DNA from: Sphaerimonospora sp050942215
GTDB lineage: Bacteria; Actinomycetota; Actinomycetes; Streptosporangiales; Streptosporangiaceae
Reading direction: 5' to 3'
Assembly (NCBI RefSeq): GCF_050942215.1
Contig: NZ_CP192056.1
Span: 5,766,001-5,830,000 of the forward strand
Length of the DNA stretch: 64,000 nucleotides
The notes under the pieces: generated by a model
Databases searched by the model: none
What the model saw: only the letters and a program-made list of their open reading frames with translations
What the model was told of the DNA's origin: nothing
Translations under genes and position numbers: made by a program
Shown: piece by piece, positions 1 to 8,794 of the stretch
Numbering within the stretch: the stretch's first letter is position 1
Layout of the letters: every line of letters starts with the position of its first letter

Positions 1-2
1 GG

Positions 3-1712
3 CCGTACCAGGGCACCGGGACGCTCGGGTACATCCAGGGCGAGAGCGGCCAGGCCGGGCGGCGGTTCTGGAACGTACTCGGCGCCTCGGAGCACGACCT
101 CAACATCTGCTCCCGGGCCGGCAACGTCGGCCTGCGCTACACCAACGGCACCCCGGGCGGCATGGACCCGGAGACGTTCGCGCTGTCGAAGCTGATCCTG
201 CTGTGGGGTACGAACCCGCTGACCAGCGGCCACCACGTGTGGAAGTTCGTCCAGGACGCGCGGGCGGCCGGGGCGTACGTCGTCGCGATCGATCCGATCA
301 GGACCCGCACCGCCGACCAGGCGGACGAGCACCTGCCGATCCGGCCGGGGACGGACGCGGCGCTCGCGCTCGGGCTGCTGCACGTGGTGCTGGAGGAGGG
401 GGCAGAAGACCGCGACTACATCGAGCGGCACACGTACGGTTGGCCCGAGTTCGAGGCCGAAATCAGGAAATATCCGGTCAGCAGGGTGGCGGAGATCACC
501 GGGCTGCCGGAGGACCGCATCCGCGCCCTCGGCGTACGGCTCGCGCACACCCGGCCGACCGGCATCCGCGCCACGATGGGCATCCAGCGCCACGAGGGCG
601 GCGGAACGGCACTGCGGACGATCGCCTGCATCCCGGGAGTCACCGGCGACTGGCGCCATCCCGGCGGCGGCGTCGTCTACTCCACCTCGGCGTACGCACC
701 GCTCACCGTCGACACCAGGCCCGACCTGCCGGCCGAACCGGTACGGACGCTGACCATGACCCGGCTGGCCGACCAGCTCGACGAGACGGTCAGGTGCCTG
801 TGGGTGTACGCGGCCAACCCCGCCGGCTCCACCTCCGACCAGAACCGGGTGCGGGCGGCGCTGCTGCGGGATGACCTGTTCACGGTGGTGATGGAGCAGT
901 TCCCGACCGACACCGTCGACTACGCCGACATCGTGCTGCCCGCCACCATGCAGACCGAGCACATGGACCTGCACGCGGGCTACGGGCACATGTACCTGGT
1001 CTGGAACGAACCGGCGGTCGAGCCGCCGGGCGAGTGCCTGTCGACGACGGAGACGTTCCGCCGGCTGGCCCGGCACATGGGCCTCACCGAGCCGGCGTTG
1101 TACGACTCGGACCTGGAGCTGGCCGAGCAACTCCTCAGCGGCAGCGGGATCGGCCTCGACCTGCTGCGCAAGCAGGGGTGGGTCCGGATCGACGTCCCGG
1201 ATCCCTTCGTGCCGTTCACCGACGGATTCCCCACGCCGAGCGGGAGGCTGGAGTTCGCCTCCGCGCGGGCGGAGGCCGACGGCCTGCCGCGGGTCGCCGG
1301 ATATGTCCCCTCGTACACGGCCCGTACGGCTCCCGCCGCACGCGACCATCCGCTCACGCTGATCACCCCGGCCCAGCACACGTTCCTCAACACGATCTTC
1401 AGCAACAACCCGGAGCTGCTGAGGCGGTCCAAGGGCCCCCGTGTGCTGGTCAACGAGGCCGACGCGACGCCGCGCGGACTGGTCGACGGGCAGCCGGCCC
1501 GGGTGTTCAACGGCAACGGCGAGTTCATCGCGTACGTCGAGATTAGTGACCGGGTCCGCCCCGGCGTGGTGGCCGCGCCCAAGGGCCACTGGCCCAAGCT
1601 CAGCCCGGGAGGCGCCAACCCCAACGCCGTCGTGGACGAGCGCGACGCCGACATGGGCCGGGGCGCCGTCTACCACGACAACCTCGTCGAGATAGCCCCG
1701 CTCAGCTCGTGA
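3..1712 (+). CDS. Molybdopterin-dependent oxidoreductase, 3' part
   Basis: The reading frame is open from the left edge, so the start lies outside the window; 569 residues are visible. The product belongs to the large molybdopterin oxidoreductase family (formate dehydrogenase/BisC type), which binds a bis-MGD cofactor. Visible marks are NICSRAGNVG near the edge, the cofactor-contact segment LILLWGTNP about 65 residues in, a central domain with DYADIVLPAT, and a C-terminal molydopterin-binding domain starting around LITPAQHTFLN. The N-terminal Fe-S motif, if present, is outside the window. The substrate cannot be told from this part; an assimilatory or aldehyde/formate-type role is equally possible. 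Confidence 0.85.
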   Translation, partial: PYQGTGTLGYIQGESGQAGRRFWNVLGASEHDLNICSRAGNVGLRYTNGTPGGMDPETFALSKLILLWGTNPLTSGHHVWKFVQDARAAGAYVVAIDPIRTRTADQADEHLPIRPGTDAALALGLLHVVLEEGAEDRDYIERHTYGWPEFEAEIRKYPVSRVAEITGLPEDRIRALGVRLAHTRPTGIRATMGIQRHEGGGTALRTIACIPGVTGDWRHPGGGVVYSTSAYAPLTVDTRPDLPAEPVRTLTMTRLADQLDETVRCLWVYAANPAGSTSDQNRVRAALLRDDLFTVVMEQFPTDTVDYADIVLPATMQTEHMDLHAGYGHMYLVWNEPAVEPPGECLSTTETFRRLARHMGLTEPALYDSDLELAEQLLSGSGIGLDLLRKQGWVRIDVPDPFVPFTDGFPTPSGRLEFASARAEADGLPRVAGYVPSYTARTAPAARDHPLTLITPAQHTFLNTIFSNNPELLRRSKGPRVLVNEADATPRGLVDGQPARVFNGNGEFIAYVEISDRVRPGVVAAPKGHWPKLSPGGANPNAVVDERDADMGRGAVYHDNLVEIAPLSS

Positions 1713-1855
1713 CCGGGGCTTGAAGTCCCGTCGCCGAGCCGGACGCGATGACAGGGACGTGCGGGATCCCGACCGGGGCGGCTCAGGGGACGGCCAGGGA
1801 GTGGTCAGGGGCTTCCCCGATGGCCGCGGGCGGCTCCGGGAGTGAGCCTGTAAGC

Positions 1856-2302
1856 ATGAACGAACTGAGCCGAATGGATGAGATGTCGCTCTCCGGGGCC
1901 GCCCTGCGCGGCGCTCCGTGGCGTGCGGCGGCGACCGCCGGCGGCGCTGTCGCGGCGACGAGCATGTTCCTGGGCTGGATCCTCCCCGGCCCGGCCGACC
2001 TCACCTGGGCGCTGTGCACGGGGATAACCCTCTTCGCGCTCGTCGCGGGCATCGGCGCCATCTCCCGGCCCGACCGGGGTGACCGCGTCACCCAGCAGGC
2101 CAGGCGCTGGGCGCTGGAGCACCCCTGGCGCTTCGCGCTCGCCCCCGGGCTCGGCGCGGCCGCGCTGATGGTCCCGGTCCAGCTGGTGATCGACGGCGAG
2201 GGCGTCTTCGGCGCGGCGTGGGACGCGCTGCTGGGCGGCGCGCTCGTCCTCCTGCTCACCGGCATCCTCACCCGCTCCATGCGGGGCCGTTCCCGCCGGT
2301 GA
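1856..2302 (+). CDS. Small membrane protein of unknown function
   Basis: The protein has 148 residues. I chose the ATG at 1856 because GGGAG lies about ten bases before it; an upstream in-frame extension to 1748 has no ribosome site. Four hydrophobic segments are visible, at roughly residues 23-45, 49-68, 90-108 and 118-138, with an Arg-rich end. It looks like a small integral membrane protein. I do not recognise a family. It ends four bases before the convergent VOC-family gene. Confidence 0.6.
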   Translation: MNELSRMDEMSLSGAALRGAPWRAAATAGGAVAATSMFLGWILPGPADLTWALCTGITLFALVAGIGAISRPDRGDRVTQQARRWALEHPWRFALAPGLGAAALMVPVQLVIDGEGVFGAAWDALLGGALVLLLTGILTRSMRGRSRR

Positions 2303-2306
2303 GGCC

Positions 2307-2687
2307 TCACGTGGCGGCGGCGCGCTCGGCCGTGCCGCGGCAGACGCAGAACTCGTTGCCCTCGGGGTCGAGCAGCGTGACCCACCCGGTGCCGTCCGGA
2401 GCGCGGTGGTCTTCGTACGGCTCGGCGCCGAGGGCGAGCAGGCGCTCCACCTCCGCGTCGCGGGTGCCCTCGTCCGGCCGCACGTCGAGATGAAGCCGGT
2501 TCTTGACGCTCTTGCCCTCGGGGACGCGGATGAACAGCAGGTGCGGCGGGCCTCCGGGACGGTCGAGCTGGACCTCGTCGTCCTCGCGCGCGGAGTCGAC
2601 CAGGGGCCAGCCCAGGGCCCGGCTCCACCACTCAGCGAGCTCGTACGGCCGGGCGCAGTCGACGGTCATCGTCTGGATCTCGATCAT
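2307..2687 (-). CDS. VOC-superfamily (glyoxalase-like) protein
   Basis: The protein has 126 residues, the size of a two-module vicinal-oxygen-chelate fold. The N-terminus MIEIQTMTVDCARP, then LAEWWSRALGW, HLDVRP and the end WVTLLDPEGNEFCV are typical of actinobacterial glyoxalase/bleomycin-resistance-like proteins. The ATG at 2687 gives the standard N-terminus; 12 more codons are open upstream. Members of this subgroup are mostly uncharacterised, so no substrate can be named. Confidence 0.75.
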   Translation of the reverse strand: MIEIQTMTVDCARPYELAEWWSRALGWPLVDSAREDDEVQLDRPGGPPHLLFIRVPEGKSVKNRLHLDVRPDEGTRDAEVERLLALGAEPYEDHRAPDGTGWVTLLDPEGNEFCVCRGTAERAAAT

Positions 2688-2760
2688 GCGCTCAGCCAAT
2701 CGCGACACCGGCAAAGCCGTCAAGCAGGTTTCCGGCTGCCCATCGGAGGCGGGTTCCGGC

Positions 2761-3087
2761 TCAGTGGGCTCCGCCTCCGGCGAGGTTGAGCCCGATCACT
2801 CCGGTGATGATCAGGATGATTGAGACGATCTTCAGCGGGGACGTGTCGTCGCCCAGCAGGATCATGCCGGCGACCGCCGTGCCGACCGCGCCGATGCCGG
2901 TCCACACGGCGTAGGCCGTACCGACCTCGAGGCTCTTCAGCGACAGGGACAGCAGCACGAAGCTGACCACCGCGAAGACGAGGAACGACGCCGACCACCA
3001 CACCTGGGTCAGCCCACTGCTCATCTTGAGCGAGTAGGCCATGGCGACCTCGAAGACGCCCGCGGCGACGAGAAGGATCCAGGCCAC
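2761..3087 (-). CDS. gdx: SMR-family exporter, probable guanidinium exporter (Gdx/SugE type)
   Basis: The 108-residue protein has four hydrophobic helices and the SMR layout: WILLVAAGVFEVAMA in helix 1 with the conserved Glu13, and GTAYAVWTGIGAVGTA around residues 57-72. The GTAYAVWTGIGA stretch and helix-1 context are those of the SugE/Gdx branch, whose known members exchange guanidinium for protons, rather than the drug-exporting EmrE branch. The start is a GTG with AAGGGG five bases upstream. A guanidine-III riboswitch lies in its leader, and this independently supports guanidinium as the substrate. Confidence 0.9.
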   Translation of the reverse strand: MAWILLVAAGVFEVAMAYSLKMSSGLTQVWWSASFLVFAVVSFVLLSLSLKSLEVGTAYAVWTGIGAVGTAVAGMILLGDDTSPLKIVSIILIITGVIGLNLAGGGAH

Positions 3088-3131
3088 GATCTCCCCTTCG
3101 GTACGAGACTGGACTTCCTATGACAGGGAGT

Positions 3132-3171
3132 GCGTCGTCTTGGCTTTCCGGGTACGGCGCGTCTCGTCCGG
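3132..3171 (-). promoter_or_regulatory. Guanidine-III (ykkC-III) riboswitch
   Basis: Read on the minus strand, the leader contains CCGGACGAG, then GCGCCGUACCCGG, a short linker and AAGACGACGC. These are the conserved blocks, in the same order and spacing, of the ykkC-III aptamer solved from Thermobifida fusca. The pseudoknot GCGCCG/CGACGC has one C-A mismatch. Just after the aptamer, CUCCC at 3130-3126 could pair with the GGGGAG ribosome site at 3096-3091, which would suit translational control. The motif assignment is from memory of the consensus; the switching mechanism is inference. Confidence 0.88.
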
Positions 3172-3367
3172 GAGGGCACTGCGGTGCCTCTCGTCGGCAA
3201 AAGCTAACACAACATCACGACCGCCCGGCGTCCCGCACCCGGTCGACCGCATCGAACGCCCCCGGACCAAGTCAAGGCTTGCATAACGCCGGTTACTCAT
3301 GGGTAGCATCTTTGTAGGGTTACCGCCCGGTAGGTATCTCCCCACCCTGGTCCAAGGAGCGCAAACG

Positions 3368-5191
3368 ATGGGTCACTACAAGAGCAACCTCCGCGACCTC
3401 GAGTTCAACCTCTTCGAGGTCTTCGGCCGCAAGGAGATCCTCGGGACGGGCCCGTTCGCGGACATCGACGAGGAGACCGCGCGCAACGTGCTGGACGAGG
3501 TGCGCCGACTCGCCGTCGGCCCGCTCGCCGAGTCGTTCGAGGACGCCGACCGCCACCCGCCGGTGTTCGACCCCGCCACCCACTCCGTGACGATGCCGGA
3601 GGGCTTCAAGCGGTCCTATCAGGCGTGGATGGACGCCGAGTGGTGGCGCCTGGAGCTTCAGCCCGAGCTCGGCGGCACGGTCGCCCCGCGCAGCCTCGTG
3701 TGGGCGATGGCCGAATTCGTGCTCGGCGCCAACCCCGCCGTATGGATGTTCGCCTCCGGCCCGTCCTTCTCCCGCCTCCTGTACCAGCTCGGCACCGACG
3801 ACCAGAAGCGGTTCGCCGAGCTGGCCGTCGAACGGCGCTGGGGCGCGACGATGGTCCTGACCGAGCCGGACGCCGGTTCCGACGTGGGCGCCGGCCGCGC
3901 CAAGGCGATCGAGCAGCCCGACGGCACCTGGCACATCGAGGGCGTCAAGCGGTTCATCACCAGCGGCGAGCACGACATGGCGGAGAACATCTTCCACCTC
4001 GTGCTGGCGCGTCCCGAGGGCGCGGGGCCGGGCACCAAGGGCCTGTCGATGTTCCTCGTACCCAAGCACCTCGTCGACCTCGAGACCGGCGAGCTGGGCG
4101 AGCGCAACGGCGTGTACGCCACCAACGTCGAGAAGAAGATGGGACTCAAGGTCTCCACGACCTGCGAGCTCACGTTCGGCGAGCGGCACCCGGCCGTGGG
4201 CTACCTGGTGGGCGGCGTGCACGACGGCATCAGGCAGATGTTCATGATCATCGAGAACGCCCGCATGATGGTCGGCGCCAAGGCCATCGCCACGCTGTCC
4301 ACCGGCTACCTGAACGCGCTCGACTACGCCAAGAACCGCGTGCAGGGCGCCGACCTCACCCGTTCCGCCGACAAGTCGGCCCCGCGCGTCACGATCACCC
4401 ATCACCCCGACGTCCGCCGTGAGCTGATGCTCCAGAAGGCGTACGCCGAGGCCATGCGCGCGCTGGTGATATACACCGCGACGATCCAGGACGGCATTCA
4501 GATCGCGGAGGCGGAGGGCCGTCGCGACGCCGCCGCCGAGGCGCTCAACGACCTGCTGCTGCCCGTGGTCAAGGGCGTCGGCTCGGAACGGTCGTACGAG
4601 CTGCTCGCCCGCTCGCTGCAGACGCTCGGCGGGTCTGGCTTCCTGCAGGACTACCCGATCGAGCAGTACATCCGCGACGCCAAGATCGACTCCCTCTATG
4701 AGGGAACCACGGCGATCCAGGGTCAGGACCTGTTCTTCCGCAAGGTCCTGAAGAACCAGGGCGCCGCGCTCGGGTCGCTGCTCGGCGACATCAAGACGTT
4801 CGCCTCCTCCAACGCCGGAAACGGCCGCCTGAAGGTGGAGCGTGGCCTGCTCGACGAGGCCGCCGACGAGATCAAGGGCATGGCCGACACGATGGCCGGC
4901 TGGGCGATCGCCTCGATGGAGGAGCCGCGGGAGATCTACAAGGTCGGCCTCAACACCACCCGATTCCTGATGGCGCTCGGCGACCTGGTGCTGGCCTGGC
5001 TGCTGCTGCGCCAGGCCGAGGTCGCCCTGAACGCCCTGGGCGAGGGGGACGGCGACAAGGACTTCTACACCGGGAAGGTCGCGGCCGCCTCGTTCTTCGC
5101 CCAGACCGTGCTGCCGCGCTTGGCCGCGGAGCGCAGGGTGCTCGCCGCCACCGACCAGAGCCTGATGGACCTCCCCGAGGCCTCCTTCTAG
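3368..5191 (+). CDS. Acyl-CoA dehydrogenase, long FadE-like form
   Basis: The 607-residue flavoenzyme should oxidise acyl-CoA to 2-enoyl-CoA. It carries TMVLTEPDAGSDVG (FAD/substrate loop, about residue 161) and LYEGTTAIQGQDL (about residue 443), which holds the catalytic-base region. The extra C-terminal ~130 residues match the C-terminal extension of long bacterial acyl-CoA dehydrogenases. I chose the ATG at 3368 because AAGGAG sits nine bases upstream; the frame stays open to 3299 without a ribosome site. It is divergent from the gdx unit and closed by a strong hairpin. Chain-length preference cannot be read from sequence. Confidence 0.9.
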   Translation: MGHYKSNLRDLEFNLFEVFGRKEILGTGPFADIDEETARNVLDEVRRLAVGPLAESFEDADRHPPVFDPATHSVTMPEGFKRSYQAWMDAEWWRLELQPELGGTVAPRSLVWAMAEFVLGANPAVWMFASGPSFSRLLYQLGTDDQKRFAELAVERRWGATMVLTEPDAGSDVGAGRAKAIEQPDGTWHIEGVKRFITSGEHDMAENIFHLVLARPEGAGPGTKGLSMFLVPKHLVDLETGELGERNGVYATNVEKKMGLKVSTTCELTFGERHPAVGYLVGGVHDGIRQMFMIIENARMMVGAKAIATLSTGYLNALDYAKNRVQGADLTRSADKSAPRVTITHHPDVRRELMLQKAYAEAMRALVIYTATIQDGIQIAEAEGRRDAAAEALNDLLLPVVKGVGSERSYELLARSLQTLGGSGFLQDYPIEQYIRDAKIDSLYEGTTAIQGQDLFFRKVLKNQGAALGSLLGDIKTFASSNAGNGRLKVERGLLDEAADEIKGMADTMAGWAIASMEEPREIYKVGLNTTRFLMALGDLVLAWLLLRQAEVALNALGEGDGDKDFYTGKVAAASFFAQTVLPRLAAERRVLAATDQSLMDLPEASF

Positions 5192-5206
5192 CCGAGCTCG
5201 GTCCTG

Positions 5207-5242
5207 CTGCCCGCTCCCGGCATGGTCGTCGGGAGCGGGCAG
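5207..5242 (+). terminator. Hairpin terminator after acyl-CoA dehydrogenase
   Basis: CTGCCCGCTCCCG at 5207-5219 pairs perfectly with CGGGAGCGGGCAG at 5230-5242 across a ten-base loop, 16 bases after the stop codon. There is no long T-run, as is usual in actinomycetes. Confidence 0.75.
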
Positions 5243-5292
5243 CGCCCATTTCCCAGCCAGGCGGGCAGCGGATATCACGCGATCATGCAGAT

Positions 5293-5328
5293 TTCAACTG
5301 AGATTCAGTTTTGTGGTATAAGCCACAA
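5293..5328 (+). promoter_or_regulatory. Promoter region with two adjacent palindromes before the betaine ABC operon
   Basis: Two perfect inverted repeats touch each other: AACTGA-GAT-TCAGTT (5296-5310) and TTGTGG-TATAAG-CCACAA (5311-5328). The spacer of the second, TATAAG, could be a -10 box with TTCAAC at 5293 as -35 (18-base spacing). A repressor bound here would block the promoter. No regulator gene is adjacent, so the binding protein is unknown. Confidence 0.45.
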
Positions 5329-5503
5329 CAATTTCCCGCCCTGACCGACGTCTACCACCTCCAGGTAACGGTGTCCTTGACCCCCCCGCCACCTTCCCGT
5401 GACCATCCGACCTCTGTACGTAATGATCCCAGGATATGGTGAAAATCTCGGCCCGAGCAATTTCATTCAGGGGGAGGAAACGCCGCGAGGCGAAGCAATC
5501 ACC

Positions 5504-6553
5504 GTGCCGGAAATACGCGCCGAGGGAGTTCACAAGGTTTTCTGCAGAAAACCTGAGCAGGTCGCCCGCCTGCTCGCCGAAGGGGCTTCCATCGAGGAAA
5601 TTCGAGCCACCGGAGCCACGCCTGCCGTCCTCAATGCGACATTCGATGTGCAGCCAGGCGAGATATTCGTCGTCATGGGACTTTCCGGGTCCGGAAAGTC
5701 TACCATGCTCCGGATGTTGAACGGTCTGTGCACCCCGACATCGGGTCGCATTCATATCTCCGGAGAGGAGATCACCGCGCTGAAAGCGAAGGAACTGCGG
5801 AACCTTCGGCAGCGCGCGGTGAGCATGGTCTTCCAGAATTTCGCCCTGTTCCCCCATCGCAGCGTGGTGGAGAACGCCGCGTACGCACTGGAGGTGCGTG
5901 GCGTCCCGAAAGCGGAGCGGCTGGCGAAGGCCCGTGAGTTCCTCGGCCTGGTCGGCCTGACGGACTGGGCGGACCGGCTGCCGGGCCAGCTGTCCGGCGG
6001 GATGCGGCAGCGGGTCGGCCTGGCCCGCGCGCTGGCCGCCGAGACCGGCATCCTGCTGATGGACGAGGCGTTCAGCGCTCTGGACCCGCTCATCCGCCGG
6101 GATATGCAAGACCAACTCCTGAGCCTCCAGCGGAGCCTGGACAAGACCATCGTGTTCATCACGCACGATCTGGCCGAGGCGATGCGCATCGGCGATCGAA
6201 TCGCCGTGATGCGGGAGGGCCGGATCGTGCAGATCGGCACCCCGCAGGAGATCCTCAGCGATCCCGCCGACGACTACGTCACCCGGTTCGTGCAGAACGT
6301 CGACCGCGGCACGATCCTCACCGCACAGGCCATCATGCTGCCGCCCGGCGAGACGCCGCCCCCCGACGAGGGGATCGCCGTACCGGCCCGGACCCCGCTC
6401 GCGGAGCTGCTCGCCCCCGCCGCGCAGAGTGCCGCTCCGCTCGCCGTCGTGGACGACGACGGCACGCCGCTCGGCGTGATTCCCCGGGAGACGCTGCTCA
6501 ACGCGCTAGCCGGCCGACATACCGGACGAGAGCGGAAGGTGTCCCTTGGCTGA
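5504..6553 (+). CDS. proV: Glycine betaine/proline ABC importer, ATP-binding subunit
   Basis: The 349-residue protein has Walker A GLSGSGKST, Q-loop VFQNFALFPHRS, signature LSGGMRQRVGLARAL and Walker B ILLMDEAFSALDP, and a C-terminal regulatory region (partial CBS-like). The N-terminal IRAEGVHKVF and the insert before the first strand are typical of the ProV/OpuAA osmoprotectant branch. The start is uncertain: GTG 5504 gives the family-like N-terminus, but the frame is open to 5399. It overlaps the permease gene by eight bases, which suggests translational coupling. The three-gene order ATPase, permease, binding protein supports the assignment. Confidence 0.88.
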   Translation: MPEIRAEGVHKVFCRKPEQVARLLAEGASIEEIRATGATPAVLNATFDVQPGEIFVVMGLSGSGKSTMLRMLNGLCTPTSGRIHISGEEITALKAKELRNLRQRAVSMVFQNFALFPHRSVVENAAYALEVRGVPKAERLAKAREFLGLVGLTDWADRLPGQLSGGMRQRVGLARALAAETGILLMDEAFSALDPLIRRDMQDQLLSLQRSLDKTIVFITHDLAEAMRIGDRIAVMREGRIVQIGTPQEILSDPADDYVTRFVQNVDRGTILTAQAIMLPPGETPPPDEGIAVPARTPLAELLAPAAQSAAPLAVVDDDGTPLGVIPRETLLNALAGRHTGRERKVSLG

Positions 6554-7418
6554 CGGCCGGCTTCCCCGTATCCCCCTGGGCGAGGTGTTCGAGAGCGGTG
6601 TGGACTGGCTGACCGCCAATTTCGCGCCCGCGTTCGCCTGGGTGGAGAACGTCCTCGAGAGCGGGGTCTCGACCCTGGTCTCGATGCTCCTCGCACCACC
6701 CACTCTCGTCACGATCGCCTTGATGGCCGGTCTCGGCTGGTGGCTGCGCGGCTGGCGGTTCGGCCTGATCTCGCTGGTCATGGTGGCGCTGATCGACTCC
6801 ATGGGCCAATGGGAGGCGGCGATGATCAGCCTGGCGCTGGTCCTGGTGGCCAGCCTGGTGGCCGGTGTGATCGCCTTCCCCCTCGGCGTGCTGGCCGCCA
6901 GGAACGACGCCTTCAGCAAGATGGTCCGGCCGGTGCTCGACTTCATGCAGACGATGCCGGCCTTCGTCTACCTGATCCCCGCCGTTGTGCTGTTCAGCAT
7001 CGGCGTCGTACCCGGCATCGTCGCCACGATCATCTTCGCCATGCCGCCCGGCGTGCGCCTCACCGAGCTCGGCATCCGGCAGGTGAACCCCGAGATGGTG
7101 GAGGCCGGCGAGGCCTTCGGCGCGCCACCCGCGCAGATCCTGGGCCGTGTGCAGATCCCCCTCGCGTTGCCGTCCATCATGGCCGGGGTCAACCAGGTCA
7201 TCATGCTCGCCCTGTCAATGGTGGTCATCTCCGGAATGGTCGGTGCCGGTGGACTCGGCGGAGTCGTGCTCGAAAGCATCACCCGGCTGCAGATCGCCAG
7301 CGGTTTCGAAGGCGGCCTCGCCGTGGTCATTCTCGCCATTTACCTCGACCGGGTAACCGCCGGTCTGGGCGCACGTTCCGCCGTCGCGCGCGCGGAAAGG
7401 ACCGCCCAGCACGCCTGA
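6546..7418 (+). CDS. proW: Glycine betaine/proline ABC importer, permease
   Basis: The 290-residue membrane protein has about six to seven hydrophobic helices and the EAA-loop region VEAGEAFGAPPAQILGRVQIP of ProW/OpuAB-type permeases. The segment MQTMPAFVYLIPAVVLFSIG is characteristic of this branch. The start is a TTG inside the last codons of the ATPase gene, with GGAAGG before it. Only one permease gene is present, consistent with a homodimer. It should form the channel fed by the lipoprotein encoded next. Confidence 0.87.
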   Translation: MADGRLPRIPLGEVFESGVDWLTANFAPAFAWVENVLESGVSTLVSMLLAPPTLVTIALMAGLGWWLRGWRFGLISLVMVALIDSMGQWEAAMISLALVLVASLVAGVIAFPLGVLAARNDAFSKMVRPVLDFMQTMPAFVYLIPAVVLFSIGVVPGIVATIIFAMPPGVRLTELGIRQVNPEMVEAGEAFGAPPAQILGRVQIPLALPSIMAGVNQVIMLALSMVVISGMVGAGGLGGVVLESITRLQIASGFEGGLAVVILAIYLDRVTAGLGARSAVARAERTAQHA

Positions 7419-7464
7419 ACGCCTCACCCGATGTATGAGCAACACCAATAGGAAGGACCCCACT

Positions 7465-8388
7465 GTGCGGATCGTCAGAGGCCCCCGACGCCTCCTGACC
7501 ATGATCGCTGCTACTGTCGCCCTCGCCGTACTCGCCGCGGGCTGTGGCGGGAGCGGCGGCGGTGAGACATCGGCCGTCCCGCAGGGCGACGACACCCCCA
7601 AGAAGGCCATCACGATCGGGTGGATTCCATGGGACGAGGACATCGTCGTCACCCACCTCTGGAAGAAGATCCTCGAGACCAAGGGCTATGAGGTCAAGCT
7701 GGTCAACCCCGACGTGGCCCCGCTCTACGCCGGCGTCGCCAAGGGCGACATCGACCTGTTCTTCGACTCCTGGCAGCCCATCACGCACGCCGACTACATG
7801 CAGAAGTACGGCGACGACCTGGAAGACCTGCAGGTCTGGTACGACAACGCCAAGCTCACCCTGGCCGTGCCCGACTACATGACGGACGTCAAGACCGTCG
7901 AGGACCTCAAGTCCAAGGCCGGTGAACTGGACGGGAAGATCGTGGGTATCGAGCCCGGCGCCGGTCTGACCCGCGTCACCGAGAAGGAGGTCATGCCCGG
8001 TTATGGGCTGGACGGCGACTACAAGCTGCTGAAGTCCTCCACCGCGGCGATGCTGGCCGAGCTGAAGAAGGCCGTCGAGGCCGAGAAGCCGATCGCGGTC
8101 ACCCTGTGGCGTCCCCACTGGGCCTATGCCAAGTTCCCGATCCGGGACCTCGAAGACCCCAAGGGCCTGCTCGGAGCGGCCGAGGAGATCCATGTGATCG
8201 GCCGCAAGGGCTTCAGCGCCGACTTCCCCGAGGTGGCCGGCTGGCTGAAGAAGTTCACCATGACCGACGAGCAGCTCGGCTCCCTGGAGGACCTGCTCCT
8301 CAACACCCACAAGAAGGGTGAGGAGGAGAAGGCCGTGGACGAGTGGCTGTCGGCCAACCCCGGCTTCAGCACCTCGATCACCGGCTGA
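7465..8388 (+). CDS. proX: Glycine betaine-binding lipoprotein of the ABC importer
   Basis: The 307-residue protein has an Arg-rich start, a hydrophobic core and the lipobox LAAGC, so it should be membrane-anchored outside the cell. The OpuAC-type ligand domain shows Trp-containing segments IGWIPWDED, FFDSWQPIT and TLWRPHWAYAKF, which would make the aromatic cage for a quaternary ammonium. The GTG at 7465 is preferred over an upstream ATG at 7435 because GGAAGGA lies seven bases before it. It is the third gene of the transporter operon and is followed by a hairpin. Confidence 0.88.
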   Translation: MRIVRGPRRLLTMIAATVALAVLAAGCGGSGGGETSAVPQGDDTPKKAITIGWIPWDEDIVVTHLWKKILETKGYEVKLVNPDVAPLYAGVAKGDIDLFFDSWQPITHADYMQKYGDDLEDLQVWYDNAKLTLAVPDYMTDVKTVEDLKSKAGELDGKIVGIEPGAGLTRVTEKEVMPGYGLDGDYKLLKSSTAAMLAELKKAVEAEKPIAVTLWRPHWAYAKFPIRDLEDPKGLLGAAEEIHVIGRKGFSADFPEVAGWLKKFTMTDEQLGSLEDLLLNTHKKGEEEKAVDEWLSANPGFSTSITG

Positions 8389-8403
8389 CCCGCCGCCTGG
8401 TTC

Positions 8404-8437
8404 GTACGGCCGTCGCCCCTCCGGGCGGCGGCCGTAC
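8404..8437 (+). terminator. Hairpin terminator of the betaine ABC operon
   Basis: GTACGGCCGTCGCCC pairs with GGGCGGCGGCCGTAC across a four-base loop, with a single U-G pair, 15 bases after the proX stop. Confidence 0.75.
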
Positions 8438-8553
8438 CCGGTTTGGAAGGAGATCCGTTAGACGCCACCGGTAGTGTGGTCGCGCGGGCCGGGTATGACC
8501 GATTCCGTACGAAGCCTTTACCTCGCTACTACCAGCGTCCCGGAGGTCGCACG

Positions 8554-8775
8554 ATGGGCATCGGGGTCAGTATCTTCTTCATCACGCTCGGCGCGATCCT
8601 GAAGTTCGCCATCGAGCCCGACGTCCTGGGCGACTCCGTGCACATCGATGTCATCGGGGTGATCTTCATGTGCGTCGGAGCCGCCGGTCTGCTGCTCAGC
8701 ATCGTCCTCGGCTCCCGGCGCGGCGAGACCTCCGATCGGCAGCTCCTGGATCAGGAGAACCGGCCCGACGTGTGA
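8554..8775 (+). CDS. Small two-helix membrane protein (DUF6458-like)
   Basis: The protein has 73 residues. The ATG at 8554 is preceded by CGGAGG. It begins MGIGVSIFFITLGAILKFAIE, has a second helix around residues 31-50, and ends in a charged tail. The N-terminal helix resembles the actinobacterial DUF6458 proteins, which have no known function. It is flanked by convergent genes and is monocistronic. Confidence 0.7.
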   Translation: MGIGVSIFFITLGAILKFAIEPDVLGDSVHIDVIGVIFMCVGAAGLLLSIVLGSRRGETSDRQLLDQENRPDV

Positions 8776-8794
8776 CCCGGCGCGGGCTCCGATG

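Noticed and set aside
3320..5278. 652-codon open frame antisense to the acyl-CoA dehydrogenase gene
   Set aside because: It is a high-GC shadow: Arg/Gly/Ala-rich, no family features, while the plus strand encodes a well-conserved enzyme.
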